A stretch of 64,000 nt of DNA from NCBI RefSeq assembly GCF_001570545.1, contig NZ_BBXD01000017.1, forward strand, positions 346,099-410,098, given 5' to 3'. The first letter of the stretch is position 1. Every line of letters starts with the position of its first letter. The notes under the pieces were generated by a model. It saw only the letters and a list, made by a program, of their open reading frames with translations. It was not told the DNA's origin and did no database searches. The translations under genes and the position numbers were made by a program. Positions 1 through 11,724 of this stretch are shown here, piece by piece. The DNA is from Herbidospora mongoliensis. GTDB lineage: Bacteria > Actinomycetota > Actinomycetes > Streptosporangiales > Streptosporangiaceae.

Positions 1-295
1 CGCTGAGCTTCGCGGAGGACAGGACGCCCGCCCGCTCGATCAGGTCGTCCTGGGACACGGTGGTCAGCCACGTGCAGGGGGTGAAGCCCGGGCGTGGGAA
101 CGCGAACCGCAGCACGCCTTCAAAGGGCAGTCCTTCCATGGCACCTACGTGCACTTCGACGCCCAGACCGCTGATGTCGACGCCAGCAGGAGTGACGACC
201 TGCATCGCCCGGATCCTGGACGCGTCGTCTGCCGCCAGCAGTACGACCAGCCGCCGCTCGTCGAACTCCACCCACCAGACTTCGCCACGTTGCAC
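1..295 (-). CDS. MazF/PemK-like toxin, C-terminus cut by window edge
   Basis: Reads from GTG at 295 down to the window start with no stop; the 3' end lies outside. The N-terminus MQRGEVWWVEFDERRLVVLL matches the RGEVWWVxFDxRRPVVLL opening of actinobacterial MazF/PemK-type mRNA interferases, and the downstream GVEVHVGAMEGLPFEGVLRF and CTWLTTVSQDDLIERAG segments fit the same subfamily. The start is chosen because an AGGAGG ribosome site stands 7-12 bases upstream; an overlapping ATG two bases earlier is in another frame. Members cut mRNA as type II toxins, but this subfamily often lacks an obvious antitoxin partner and none can be seen here because the 3' side is missing. Function is inferred from sequence pattern only. 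Confidence 0.75.
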   Translation of the reverse strand, partial: MQRGEVWWVEFDERRLVVLLAADDASRIRAMQVVTPAGVDISGLGVEVHVGAMEGLPFEGVLRFAFPRPGFTPCTWLTTVSQDDLIERAGVLSSAKLS

Positions 296-406
296 ATGTC
301 CTCCTGACTCAGGACGGCAGGCGGAACTGCGCGACCCTGACGCGTTGTGGAGACGGGTGCGGCAACCGTTGATCATCGTGAGTTTGTGTGGACTGACGAA
401 GAGACG

Positions 407-1050
407 GTGGCCGCAGGTCACAGGATAGAACCCGCCCGTTGGCGGGACGCGTTCGAGGCCTGATGGGCCGGATCGCGGGGCGCTTCGCCCGGGTCGAACC
501 CCGGCGCAGGGCGGCGCGGTTGGTGCTCGGTCTATTGGCCGACCTGCCGCGCAAGAACTGCTGGACCATCGCCGAGTGGGCTGGCGAGACCACTCCGGAC
601 GGCATGCAGCACCTGTTGGGCAGGGCCAAGTGGAATGCCGATCAGGTCCGCGACGACGTGTGCGGCTACGTGGTGGAGCACCTGCACGATGACCGGGCGG
701 TGCTGGTCGTCGACGAGACCGGCGATGTGAGAAGGGCACTGGCACGGTCGGCGTCCAACGCCAATACACCGCGGTACAGCCGGCCGGATCGAGAGCTCCC
801 AAGTCGCCGTCTACCTGGTTTACGCAGGCAAGCCCGGCCACGCCGCAGTGGACCGGGAACTCCACGTTCCGCGCTCCTGGACCTCCGACCCCGACCGCTG
901 CCGCGCCGCGGGCCTTGCCGAGGAAACCACCTTCGCCACCAAGCCGGAGCTGGCCACTCGTATGGTCGCCCGGTTCCTGGACGCCGGCCACCAGGCCGCA
1001 TGGGTCACCGGAGCATCCCGGCCCGACGCGATCAGATCGCTCGCCGCCTG
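407..1050 (+). pseudogene. Decayed IS701-family transposase
   Basis: The opening GTG at 407 leads into IEPARWRDAFEA and then a stop; the match continues in another frame (LMGRIAGRFARVEP, LADLPRKNCWTIAEW, VLVVDETGDV) and then a third frame (VAVYLVYAGKPGHAAVDREL, FATKPELATRMVARFLDAG, AAWVTG). These are in the order of an IS701-type DDE transposase: first Asp in VVDETGD, second expected after AWVTG. The rest of the catalytic half is absent. At least two frameshifts and a 3' deletion make it non-functional. The intact relative at 57127 shows what is missing. Confidence 0.8.
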
Positions 1051-1466
1051 CCGGGCTGCGGACTCGTCCGGGAAGCCTCCATGGCGGACCCTACGGCGGT
1101 GCCCGGACACATCCGTCACCTGAATCGCGAACGTGGTCTGGTTCGGCGAGCCGCCCACATCGCCCGCCCAGCCGCTTACCTGTCGCCTTGTCGGCGCACC
1201 CACACCGCTTGTACGTCATGCGGCGATCCTCGTTGCGCATCACCATCGCCCCATCTACCCGACGGACGAATGGGGCAAGCGCAGCATCTACGGCCATCAA
1301 AGGATCGATGGATTCCGCGAGGCCGGCGAGGAATCCGAAAGGTGGTACCGAGCCGCGAACCGGGCGTGGGTGCGCCAAACCGCACGTCACCTCCGGCGCA
1401 GTCCGGGACTTCAGAGCCACTATCAGATCCGGATCGTTTCGCTAGAAGGGGTGCCACACTTCGCGT
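1051..1466. other. Stretch without a recognisable gene
   Basis: Several overlapping open frames cross this stretch but none resembles a known family. It may be the eroded 3' part of the transposase relic or flanking debris. No clear promoter or DosR-like box was seen before the kinase gene that follows. Confidence 0.4.
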
Positions 1467-3167
1467 ATGAGCCCCGACGAGTCACACAGCCTGATTCCGG
1501 ACATGCGGCTGGGTGAGCTGCTGCTGGAACTGCGCGACCGGCTCGAAGCGGTGCTGTCCACCCGCGACCGGGTGCACGCGTTGCTGAACGCCGTCGTCCT
1601 GGTCGGCAGCGACCTGGATCTGGAGACCGTGCTGCACCGCATCGTGGAGACCGCCACCACGTTGGTCGACGCGGCCTATGGCGCGCTCGGCGTGGTCGGT
1701 GAGGGGGACACACTCATCCAGTTCATCCCCGTCGGACTGAGCCAGTCGGAGATCGCCGCCATCGAGCACTGGCCACACGGCCTGGGCCTGCTCGGCCTGC
1801 TGATCAAGCGGCCGCAGACGTTGCGCCTGGCCCGCATCTCCGACCATCCCGAGTCGCACGGTTTCCCGCCGGGCCACCCGCCCATGGGCTCGTTCCTGGG
1901 CGTCCCGGTCAAGGTGCGCGAGGAGGTGTTCGGCAACCTCTACCTCACCGAGAAGCGCGGCGGCGCGGAATTCGACGAGGAGGACGAGGCGATCGTCATC
2001 GCCCTGGCCACCGCCGCAGGCGTCGCGATCGCCAACGCCCGCCTGTACGAGGAGAGCCGTAGCCGGGAGACCTGGTTGCAGGCCTCCGCCGCGGTGACCA
2101 CGAGCCTGCTGTCCGGGCGGGACGTCCAGCAGGTCCTCACCGAGGTCGCCCACCGGGCCCGCCAGATGGCCGGCGCCGACATCACCGCCATCCTCCTGCC
2201 GGCCCCCGACGGCGACCTCCTCCAGGTGACGATCGCCGACGGCCCTGGCGCGCAACGCCTGGTCGGCACCTTGACGCCGATCGACACGTCGCTGGCGGGC
2301 GGCGCCTACCGCAGTGGCGAGCCGTCCATGGTCACCGATCTGGCGGCCGGCGCCCTGCACAAGGTGATGGCCGATCATCTGACCATGGGCCCGGAGGCGG
2401 CCGTCCCGCTGGGCGCCCCCGGATCGGTACGGGGCGTGTTGTCGGTGTTCAAGCGCATCGGCCGAACTCCCTTCAGCCGGGCCGAACTGCTCATGCTGCA
2501 CGCCTTCGCCGGGCAGGCCGCCCTGGCCCTGGAACTGGCTGAGGCCCGCACGGACGCCGAGCGGCTGGGCCTGCTGGAAGACCGCGACCGCATCGCCAAG
2601 GACCTGCACGACGTCGTCATCCAACGCCTGTTCGCCGTCGCCATGACGCTGATGAGCGTCCGACCGGCGGTGGACGGCGAGAAGGCCACCGCGCGGCTAG
2701 GGCACGCGATCGACGAACTCGACCAGACCATCCGCCAGATCCGTTCCACCATCTTCGGCCTGCAGACCCCGCCCACCGACGCCGACCCCGGCCTGCGCGC
2801 ACGGGTCACGGCCCTGACACAGGAGGCGCGCGGCCACCTCGGCTTCATGCCCGGCCTGCTGATGGAGGGCCAGCTGGACAACACGGTCCCCGAACCGGTC
2901 GCCGAGCAGCTCCTCGCCGTCCTGCGGGAGGCGCTGTCCAACCTTCTGAGGCACGCCCGGGCCTCCGCGGCCGGAGTGCTGGTGGAGGTGCGCGACGGCC
3001 AGGTCACGCTCGTCGTCACCGACAACGGCATCGGCATGCCCCGCGACGGCCATCGAAGCGGTCTGCGCAACATGCGCGAACGAGCGGAGCAACGGGGTGG
3101 CTCCTTCACCGCGCAGTCCCCTGCCGAGGGCGGGACCCGATTGTCGTGGACGGTCCCGCTCACCTGA
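1467..3167 (+). CDS. devS: DevS/DosT-like GAF-GAF sensor histidine kinase
   Basis: 566 residues with no membrane segment. Two GAF domains (about 45-195 and 205-360) are followed by a HisKA_3 dimerisation helix with the phospho-acceptor His381 in KDLHDVVIQRLF and a HATPase_c domain (N-box Asn492 in REALSNLLRHA, G1 DNGIGMP, G2 GLRNMRERA). The first GAF has GFPPGHPPMGSFLGVPVKV, close to the segment of mycobacterial DosS/DosT that carries the heme-ligating His; His137 is the candidate ligand, so redox, O2, NO or CO sensing is likely. It should phosphorylate the DevR-like regulator at 14808, about 11.6 kb away rather than adjacent. It ends 4 bases from the convergent gene at 3172. Kinase class is certain; heme binding is inference. 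Confidence 0.93.
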   Translation: MSPDESHSLIPDMRLGELLLELRDRLEAVLSTRDRVHALLNAVVLVGSDLDLETVLHRIVETATTLVDAAYGALGVVGEGDTLIQFIPVGLSQSEIAAIEHWPHGLGLLGLLIKRPQTLRLARISDHPESHGFPPGHPPMGSFLGVPVKVREEVFGNLYLTEKRGGAEFDEEDEAIVIALATAAGVAIANARLYEESRSRETWLQASAAVTTSLLSGRDVQQVLTEVAHRARQMAGADITAILLPAPDGDLLQVTIADGPGAQRLVGTLTPIDTSLAGGAYRSGEPSMVTDLAAGALHKVMADHLTMGPEAAVPLGAPGSVRGVLSVFKRIGRTPFSRAELLMLHAFAGQAALALELAEARTDAERLGLLEDRDRIAKDLHDVVIQRLFAVAMTLMSVRPAVDGEKATARLGHAIDELDQTIRQIRSTIFGLQTPPTDADPGLRARVTALTQEARGHLGFMPGLLMEGQLDNTVPEPVAEQLLAVLREALSNLLRHARASAAGVLVEVRDGQVTLVVTDNGIGMPRDGHRSGLRNMRERAEQRGGSFTAQSPAEGGTRLSWTVPLT

Positions 3168-3171
3168 GAAC

Positions 3172-3609
3172 TCAGAGCGCCGGGACGGAGGTGCGCCGCC
3201 CGGAGAGCCAGTCGGTGGTCATCACGATGAAGTGCCCGATACCGCCGGGCGTCCAGACCTTCAGCGGCAGCCGGCCGAGCCGCGTGATCTCCCTCGGCTC
3301 GGCGGCGGCGCGGGCGCGGCCGATCGCCGAGACCGACCAGCCGGTGCTCAGCGCCGCGTCGAAGTCGTCCGCCTCGAAGGCCACCACGTTGTCCCGCGTC
3401 GCGGCGGCGAGCCGGGAGCCGGGGGCCGTCCGCATGACGATGTCCTCGCCGTCGAGGCAGAAGGTCACGGGCTGCACCGCCGGCAGCGCCTGATCGGTGA
3501 AGACGACCCGCCCGATCGCCGAATGAGCCAGCAGGAACAGGCACTGTTCCCGCGAGAGCACCTGCATCCCCGCCGAATCGAATCGCATACCGCTCAGCCT
3601 GGTACTCAT
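3172..3609 (-). CDS. Pyridoxamine 5'-phosphate oxidase-like flavin/deazaflavin protein
   Basis: 145 residues with the split-barrel fold pattern: LSREQCLFLLAHSAIGRVVFTD, then PVTFCLDGEDIVMRTAPGSRL, VVAFEADDFDA and GWSVSAIGRARAA. Families of this type bind FMN or F420 and reduce small substrates; DosR regulons of mycobacteria contain relatives. The substrate cannot be told. It converges on the kinase gene with a 4-base gap. A DosR-like box lies just upstream (3622-3641). A second family member sits at 19019. Confidence 0.88.
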   Translation of the reverse strand: MSTRLSGMRFDSAGMQVLSREQCLFLLAHSAIGRVVFTDQALPAVQPVTFCLDGEDIVMRTAPGSRLAAATRDNVVAFEADDFDAALSTGWSVSAIGRARAAAEPREITRLGRLPLKVWTPGGIGHFIVMTTDWLSGRRTSVPAL

Positions 3610-3621
3610 GAGATGCCCTTC

Positions 3622-3641
3622 TCAGAGCCAAAGGTCACCTC
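3622..3641 (-). promoter_or_regulatory. DosR-like box upstream of the PNPOx-like gene
   Basis: On the minus strand it reads GAGGTGACCTTTGGCTCTGA. Against the mycobacterial consensus TTSGGGACTWWWGTCCCSAA it matches about 12 positions, including the inner GxAC and the TTTG centre. It ends 13 bases before the start codon. By itself weak; supported by the series of similar sites in the island. Confidence 0.45.
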
Positions 3642-3674
3642 TAGTCGGCCGTTCTCCCTGAATGAGCGCCCACA

Positions 3675-6127
<2,453 letters not shown>

Positions 6128-6128
<1 letters not shown>

Positions 6129-8443
6129 CAGCGCGCCCAGGTCCAGTCGCGGATCTCGGGGTCGTCCTCGCCGTACCGGCGGGTGTGGGCGCGGGCGCGC
6201 AGCCGGGCGTCCTGCATCCGCAGACGCAGGTGCGCCTGCTGGAGGCCCAGGCCGGGGACGCGGTCGATGACGTCCATGACCAGGTGGTAGCGGTCGATGT
6301 CGTTGAGCATGGTCATGTCGAAGGGCGTGGTGGTGGTGCCCTCCTCCTTGTAGCCGCGTACGTGCAGGTGGGCGTGGCCGTTGCGGCGGTAGGTGAGGCG
6401 GTGGATCAGCGACGGATAGCCGTGGAAGTTGAAGATCACCGGCTTGTCAGCGGTGAACAGGGCGTCGTATCCGGCGTCGTCCAGGCCATGCGGGTGCTCG
6501 GCGGCCGGCTGCAGGCGCATCAGGTCGACGACGTTCACGACGCGGACCCTCAGGTCGGGCAGCTCCTCGCGCAGGATCGCGGCGGCGGCCAGCACCTCAA
6601 GGGTCGGCACGTCGCCCGCGCATGCCAGGACCACGTCGGGCTCGGCGCCTTCGTCGTTGCTCGCCCAGGGCAGGATGCCGACTCCGCGGGTGCAGTGGAC
6701 GACGGCCTCCTCCATGGTGAACAGGTCCAGAACGGGTTGCTTGCCGGCGACGATGACGTTGACGTAGTCGCGGGAGCGAAGGCAGTGGTCGGCGACCGAC
6801 AGCAGCGTGTTGGCGTCCGGGGGGAGGTAGACGCGGACGATCTCGGGCTTCTTGTTGAGCACCACGTCCAGGAAGCCCGGGTCCTGGTGGCTGAAGCCGT
6901 TGTTGTCCTGTCGCCACACGTGGGAGGACAGCAGGTAGTTGAGGGAGGCGATCGGGCGCCGCCACGGGATGTGGCGGGAGGCGTCCAGCCACTTGGCGTG
7001 CTGGTTGAACATGGCGTCCACGATGTGGATGAACGCCTCGTAGCAGTTGAAGAGGCCGTGCCGTCCGGTCAGCAGGTAGCCCTCCAGCCAGCCCTGGCAC
7101 AGGTGCTCGCTCAGCACCTCCATGACCCGTCCACCGGCGGCCAGATGCTCGTCCGTCGGCAGGACGGAGGCGTTCCACGCGCGGCCGGTGACCTCGAAGA
7201 CGGCGTTCAGCCGGTTGGAGGCGGTCTCGTCGGGCCCCATGAGGCGGAAGTTGTCCGGGTTGGCGGCGATGACGTCGCGCAGGTAGGTCCCCAGGACGCG
7301 GGTGGGTTCCGTCCACTGGGCGGCCGGCGCCTCGACGTCCACGGCGTTGTCGCGGAAGTCGGGCAGTACCAGCGGACGCAGGAGTTCGCCTCCGTTGGCG
7401 TAGGGGCTGGCGCTCATCCGGTGATCGCCGCGCGGCACGGTCTCCAGGATCTCGGCGACCGGGCGGCCGGCGCCGTCGAAGAGCTCCTCGGGCCGGTAGG
7501 AGCGCATCCACTCCTCCAGCATCGCCAGGTGGGCCGGGTTGTCGCGGACCCCGGTGAGCGGTACCTGGTGGGCGCGCCAGGTGCCTTCGACGGGCAGGCC
7601 GTCGACCTCGCGGGGCCCGGTCCAGCCCTTGGGCGTGCGCAGGATGAGCATCGGCAGGCGGTCGGCTCCGCCGTTCCGGTAGTCGGCGATCTCGTCGAAG
7701 ATGGCGTCGAGGGTCTCGGCCATCAGCGCGTGCGTGATCACGGGATCGTCCCCGGCCACAATGTGCGGGCGGTAGCCGTACCCCTCCATGAGCTTCACGA
7801 GGTCGTCCTCGGGGATCCTGGCCAGGACGGACGGGTTGGCGATCTTGTAACCGTTCAGGTGCAGGATGGGCAGTACCACGCCGTCGCGGGCGGGATCGAG
7901 GAACTTGTTGGAATGCCAGCTCGCGGCCAGCGGGCCGGTCTCGGCCTCGCCGTCGCCGATGACACAGGCCACGACGAGGTCCGGGTTGTCGAAGGCGGCA
8001 CCGTAGGCGTGCGCCAGGGCGTAGCCGAGTTCGCCGCCCTCGTGCAGGGAGCCCGGCGTCTGCGGAGCCACGTGGCTGGGGATGCCGCCGGGGAAGGAGA
8101 ACTGGTGGAACAGCCGCTTCATGCCCTGGGCGTCCTGCGACACCTGGGGGTAGGTCGCGGAGTAGGTGCCCTCCAGCCAGGAGTGCGCCACGGCGGCCGG
8201 GCCACCGTGACCGGGGCCGGCGACGTAGATCATGGCCTGGTGGCGTTCGGTGATCACCCGGTTGAGGTGGGCGAAGCAGAAGTTCAGCCCCGGCGTCGTC
8301 CCCCAGTGCCCGAGCAGCCGGGGCTTGATGTGGCCGGGCTGGAGGGGTTCGGTGAGCAGCGGGTTGTCCATGAGGTAGATCTGGCCCACCGACAGGTAGT
8401 TCGCGGCCCGCCAGTAGGCGTCGATCCGCTCAAGAGTGTCCAC
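6128..8443 (-). CDS. xfp: Xylulose-5-phosphate/fructose-6-phosphate phosphoketolase
   Basis: 771 residues, near the family's usual 790. The opening [47 protein letters not shown] and the thiamine-diphosphate motif [19 protein letters not shown] are typical of Xfp; [20 protein letters not shown] and [19 protein letters not shown] follow in order. The enzyme splits xylulose 5-phosphate (or fructose 6-phosphate) with phosphate into acetyl phosphate plus a triose or tetrose phosphate, giving ATP-yielding acetate without redox load. That fits a low-oxygen programme. First gene of an operon with the downstream ATPase; the box at 8478-8497 is 35 bases before its start. Confidence 0.95.
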
Positions 8444-8477
8444 GCCATCAACAATCCGCGCGTATGCCGTGCGCCGG

Positions 8478-8497
8478 GTAGGGGCGTAGGTCCCGAC
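8478..8497. promoter_or_regulatory. DosR-like box between xfp and flavodoxin relic
   Basis: GTAGGGGCGTAGGTCCCGAC matches about 15 of 20 positions of the DosR consensus, with GGG and GTCCC half-sites correctly spaced. It lies 35-54 bases upstream of the xfp start on the minus strand, and at the ruined 5' end of the flavodoxin relic on the plus strand. Likely drives xfp and the coupled ATPase. Confidence 0.6.
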
Positions 8498-8980
8498 CGA
8501 AACTTCGGCAACACCATGAGGATCGCCGAGGAAGTGACGTCTGGCCTACGCGGCCGGATTCCGACCGAGGTGATGGAGGTCGGGACGGCTCCCACCACGC
8601 TTCCCGACGACATCGACCTTCTTGTCGTCGGCGGACCCACGCATGCCTTCGGAATGTCCCGGGCGAGTACTCGCAAGTCCGCCCTCGACCAGGCCGACAA
8701 CGGCGTCGTGTCCAAAGGCGAAGGAGTGCGCGAGTGGCTCACCGTCCTGCGGATCCGCAGGCCGATCGCGGCTGCGGCATTCGACACCCGTGTCCGGACT
8801 CTTCTGGCCGGTTCCGCGGCCAAGGGCGTCCACAAGGCACTGCGCCGTCATCGGATGGTGCTCATCGCCCCACCGATGGGGTTCTATGTCACCGCCACCA
8901 AGGGACCGCTTGACGAGGCCGAAGTCTCTCGGGCGATCGAGTGGGGTCGGTCACTGGCCGAAACGGCCTCGACCGTCTGA
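8498..8980 (+). pseudogene. Flavodoxin-family protein with missing N-terminus
   Basis: [19 protein letters not shown] keeps the FGNT phosphate loop of flavodoxins, followed by LLVVGGPTHAFGMSR and a C-terminal AEVSRAIEWGRSLAET. The first beta strand (normally ALVVYES before FGNT) is absent and no start codon precedes FGNT in frame. The first ATG (8516) falls after the FMN-phosphate loop, so a product made from it would lack part of the cofactor site. About 155 residues remain. The DosR-like box occupies the place where the 5' end should be. A short functional protein cannot be excluded. Confidence 0.6.
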
Positions 8981-9022
8981 TCCCGCCGGGAAGGCATGGC
9001 CATTGGCGCCGGAGAGGGCGAC

Positions 9023-9348
9023 ATGAAGAAGAAAGCGATCATCCTGGGCCTCGCGGGAGCGGCCGTGGCGATGCGGCCCGCGCTGAACCGCTGGTGCCGC
9101 AGCTGGGGAGCGGAACCGGCCGAAATCGCGGCACCCATGCCGGGCGACGGACTGATCCCCGGGTCTGGTCCTTCGCCCTGCGGGAGAAGGCCGGTGTGAC
9201 CCGGCTGATCAGCCGCAACCGCATCACCGTGCCCGGCGCGGGGAAGGCCCTCTACGACGCCGTCATGGTCCCGGCCAGCCTGGTCATGGAGAGCAAGATG
9301 CTGCACGGCATCAAGGACCGGGCCGAGCGCCGACTCACACGCAGGTGA
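9023..9348 (+). pseudogene. SRPBCC-type protein with internal deletion
   Basis: A good GGAGAGGG ribosome site precedes ATG 9023. The N-terminus (MRPALNRWC..WGAEPAEIAAPMPGDGLIP) and the C-terminus (WSFALREKAGVTRLISRNR.., KALYDAVMVPASLVMESKM) look like the two ends of SRPBCC/polyketide-cyclase-like proteins that are normally about 180-200 residues. Here they are joined near 9160-9180 with a frame change, so the ligand-binding middle is lost. Family assignment is from pattern memory. Confidence 0.55.
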
Positions 9349-9380
9349 GTCCCAGGCTCCGGTTTCTTTCGCCTCCCTCC

Positions 9381-9400
9381 GCGAGGACCTTCGTCCCTGG
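9381..9400 (+). promoter_or_regulatory. DosR-like box upstream of USP
   Basis: GCGAGGACCTTCGTCCCTGG, with AGGAC and GTCCC half-sites; centre about 60 bases before the USP start. Close in form to the box at 16440. Confidence 0.55.
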
Positions 9401-9449
9401 GGGACGGCACGTCGCACGGAGTGTCATGGAGGTAACCCCAGGAGGAGCC

Positions 9450-10337
9450 ATGAAAGAAGCCATCGTGGTCGGTGTGGACGGTTCCCCGTCCACCGTCGCC
9501 GCCATCGAGTGGGCCGCCGACGACGCGGCCCGGACCGGACTCACATTGCACGTCGTTTTCGCCGTCGACCGGTCCCCGCATGAGATCCCCAAGTTCCCCA
9601 ACCCCGATCTGGAGGATGCGCTCTCCCGTGGCGCGGCCCGCGTCCTCGACGAAGCCGCCGGGACCGCCGAGGCCAGGCAGCCCGGCATCGCCGTCGTCAC
9701 CGAGCGGTTCGAGGGCAGGCCGGTGGAGGTTCTGCGCCGCGCCGCCGCCGAGGCGGTGGAGTTGGTGGTCGGCACCCGTGGCATGGGCGGTTTCGCGAGC
9801 GCGGTCGTCGGGTCGGTGAGCTCACACCTCGCCGGGCACGTGCCCGGGCCCGTGGTGGTGGTGCGGCATCTTCCGGGGCCGCGTACCGATGAGGTCGTCG
9901 TGGGGGTCGACGACTCCCCCGCCGCCGAGCCCGCCCTGGCCTACGCGTTCGAGCAGGCCAGGTCGCGACGCAGCACACTGAGGGCGGTGCGTGCCTGGCG
10001 GGAGCCGGTCTACGCGTACACGCCCGGCATCACCTACGACCTGGAGGAGATCCGGACCGCGCAGCATGCCGTGGTCGCCGGCGTTCTCAACCCGTGGCGG
10101 GAGCGGTACCCGGAGATCAAGGTCGTTGAGGACGTGCGCTTGGGACACCCCGTCACCGCCCTGGTGGACGCCGCCGAAGGCGCCGATCTCCTCGTCGTGG
10201 GCTCGCACGGCCGGGGCGCGGTCGCCTCGGCGGTGCTGGGTTCGGTCAGCAGAGGTGTGCTGCACCACGCCGGGTGCCCGGTCGCGGTCGTCCGGGCCGC
10301 CGAGCCGGTGAAGGAGACACAGGGCCATGCCCGTTGA
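9450..10337 (+). CDS. Universal stress protein, tandem Usp domains
   Basis: 295 residues with two Usp domains (about 1-140 and 148-290). Each ends in the ATP-binding pattern: VVGTRGMGGFASAVVGSVS and VVGSHGRGAVASAVLGSVS, and each begins with a VVGVDxSPxxxxAxxxA strand. ATG 9450 is chosen because AGGAGG stands directly upstream; an open frame further upstream is non-coding. Tandem USPs of this length (Rv2623/Rv2005c type) are DosR-regulon members and slow growth in dormancy through ATP binding. Overlaps the next CBS gene start by 11 bases, suggesting coupling. Regulation by the box at 9381 is inference. Confidence 0.93.
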   Translation: MKEAIVVGVDGSPSTVAAIEWAADDAARTGLTLHVVFAVDRSPHEIPKFPNPDLEDALSRGAARVLDEAAGTAEARQPGIAVVTERFEGRPVEVLRRAAAEAVELVVGTRGMGGFASAVVGSVSSHLAGHVPGPVVVVRHLPGPRTDEVVVGVDDSPAAEPALAYAFEQARSRRSTLRAVRAWREPVYAYTPGITYDLEEIRTAQHAVVAGVLNPWRERYPEIKVVEDVRLGHPVTALVDAAEGADLLVVGSHGRGAVASAVLGSVSRGVLHHAGCPVAVVRAAEPVKETQGHAR

Positions 10338-10905
10338 AGTCAAGGATGTGATGGGCCGCGTCGCGATCGCCGTGGAGATGGAGGCGGAGTTCGCCGAGAT
10401 CGTGGCCGCCATGCAGCGGTTCACGGTCGGCGCGGTCGCCGTCGTCGACGCCGACCGGCGCCCCGTCGGGGTCGTGTCGGAGGACGATCTGCGGTTGCGG
10501 GAGATCGTCCCCCGCAGGACGTTCGCCTCTTTCGGTCCGGGTAACCGGCGCAGCGCCGCAAGGAGCGGGCAGCGCGGGCGGCCGAGCTGATGACCTCACC
10601 CGCGATCGTCGTGACGCCGGGAACGTCGGTGAAGTCCGCCGCCCGGCTGATGCACGAGCATCGGATCAAGCAACTGCCGGTGATCGACCCGGTCACCGGG
10701 AGGGTCTGTGGCACCGTCCACCAGTTCGACCTGCTGCGTGTGTTCGTCCGTCCGGCGGCCGACCTGGAGGCCGACGTCACGGCGGCCATCCACGCGGTCG
10801 CCGTGAACCCCTGAGCCATCACCTGCGACGTCGACGGCGGAATGGTCACTGTCGCCGGTGAAATCACGGACTGGGAGCTTCGCAGGCTGCTCAAGGCCCG
10901 GCGAT
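10327..10905 (+). pseudogene. CBS-pair/BON protein broken by frameshift and stop
   Basis: ATG 10327 overlaps the USP end. The first CBS half (VKDVMGRVAIAVEMEAEFAE, VGAVAVVDADRRPVGVVSEDD) runs into a stop at 10590, while the second half resumes in another frame with RAAELMTSPAIVV, HRIKQLPVIDPVTG and VHQFDLLRVFVRP. The shift lies near 10540-10560. After AVAVNP a TGA (10812) interrupts, and the same frame then gives ITCDVDGGMVTVAGEITDW, a BON-domain start. So one CBS-CBS-BON gene has suffered at least a frameshift and a nonsense change. Such proteins sense adenine nucleotides. A sequencing error could explain the frameshift but not both faults. Confidence 0.75.
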
Positions 10906-10998
10906 CATTCGCCGGGCCGGCCCTTCGCGTTCGTTCATCTGCTTTTCGACATCGGCGGTACAGCACCCGGGACTCCATTCACTTCGTCTCGGTGCGGG

Positions 10999-11646
10999 TT
11001 ACGCAGCGAGAGCGAGGAACAGGCCCCACACGGCGACCAGTACCGCGACCGATGCGTTCCACCAGTTCGGTGTCAGCCAAGGGAAAGAGCCGCCGATGAA
11101 TGCGACCGCGGCGAAGATGCCGACAGCTCGCCCGATGAGTCGGGCGCGTGTCGACCAGCTGAGCGCGACTGCGGCAACGGCGAAACCCAGGAAAGCCAGA
11201 TGTAGGGCACCGAACGCCGTGCTGACGACCAGGGCCAGAACCTCGGCCGACAGTGGAATCTCAAACACCGGGTACACCAGACGCCCCATCGCGAGCAGTA
11301 GGACGACGAGAGCGATGAGGGCGACTGTGAGAGCGGTCACTCCCACGTCTATGTGCACCGACGGTCCAGCCTTGCGCGCCCCGAAGAGGCCGCGGGCACC
11401 GGCTCCCCAGCAGATGACCGCGAAGAACAACAGTTCGTCGCTCCACGACAGTAGCGAGTGACCGCGTTCGATCCACGCCGTCATCGCGACCGCCTCGGAA
11501 GGCGCACTAGGGAGCAGCGACAACAGCAGAAGGGCGACGGCGGTGAGGAGCGCCCCCACGGCCATCAGCCAGCGGTGCACCCGTAAGTCAATCGCTTGGC
11601 GCGGCATTGTGTCTCGTGCCATGGGAACGCCCATCGTTGAGTCCAT
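10999..11646 (-). CDS. Unknown five-helix membrane protein
   Basis: 215 residues; about five or six hydrophobic helices (WLMAVGALLTAVALLLLSLL, ELLFFAVICWGAGARGLF, VALIALVVLLLAMG, LVVSTAFGALHLAFLGFAV, AVGIFAAVAFIGGSF, VLVAVWGLFLALAA). I do not recognise the family. The first 25 residues are hydrophilic, and a later ATG could be the true start. A strong hairpin just upstream probably ends the preceding gene, so this has its own promoter. No DosR-like box noticed. Clean frame and membrane pattern support a real gene. Confidence 0.7.
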   Translation of the reverse strand: MDSTMGVPMARDTMPRQAIDLRVHRWLMAVGALLTAVALLLLSLLPSAPSEAVAMTAWIERGHSLLSWSDELLFFAVICWGAGARGLFGARKAGPSVHIDVGVTALTVALIALVVLLLAMGRLVYPVFEIPLSAEVLALVVSTAFGALHLAFLGFAVAAVALSWSTRARLIGRAVGIFAAVAFIGGSFPWLTPNWWNASVAVLVAVWGLFLALAA

Positions 11647-11659
11647 TCACCAGCCGAAA

Positions 11660-11684
11660 TCCCGGCCGTCACAGACGGCCGGGA
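11660..11684 (-). terminator. Probable terminator after the GNAT/ACS gene
   Basis: TCCCGGCCGT-CACAG-ACGGCCGGGA is a perfect 10-bp stem with a 5-base loop. On the minus strand it follows the stop at 11725 by about 40 bases and is followed by TTTCGG, a modest T-run. Confidence 0.65.
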
Positions 11685-11724
11685 CTTGTCTGACCTGAGT
11701 GTCGCGTTCGACGGCTTCTTCCTG

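Noticed and set aside
439..1470. A 343-codon frame that could be called one protein
   Set aside because: Only the first about 90 residues match IS701 transposase; the rest of the match is in other frames, so the long frame is a chance product.
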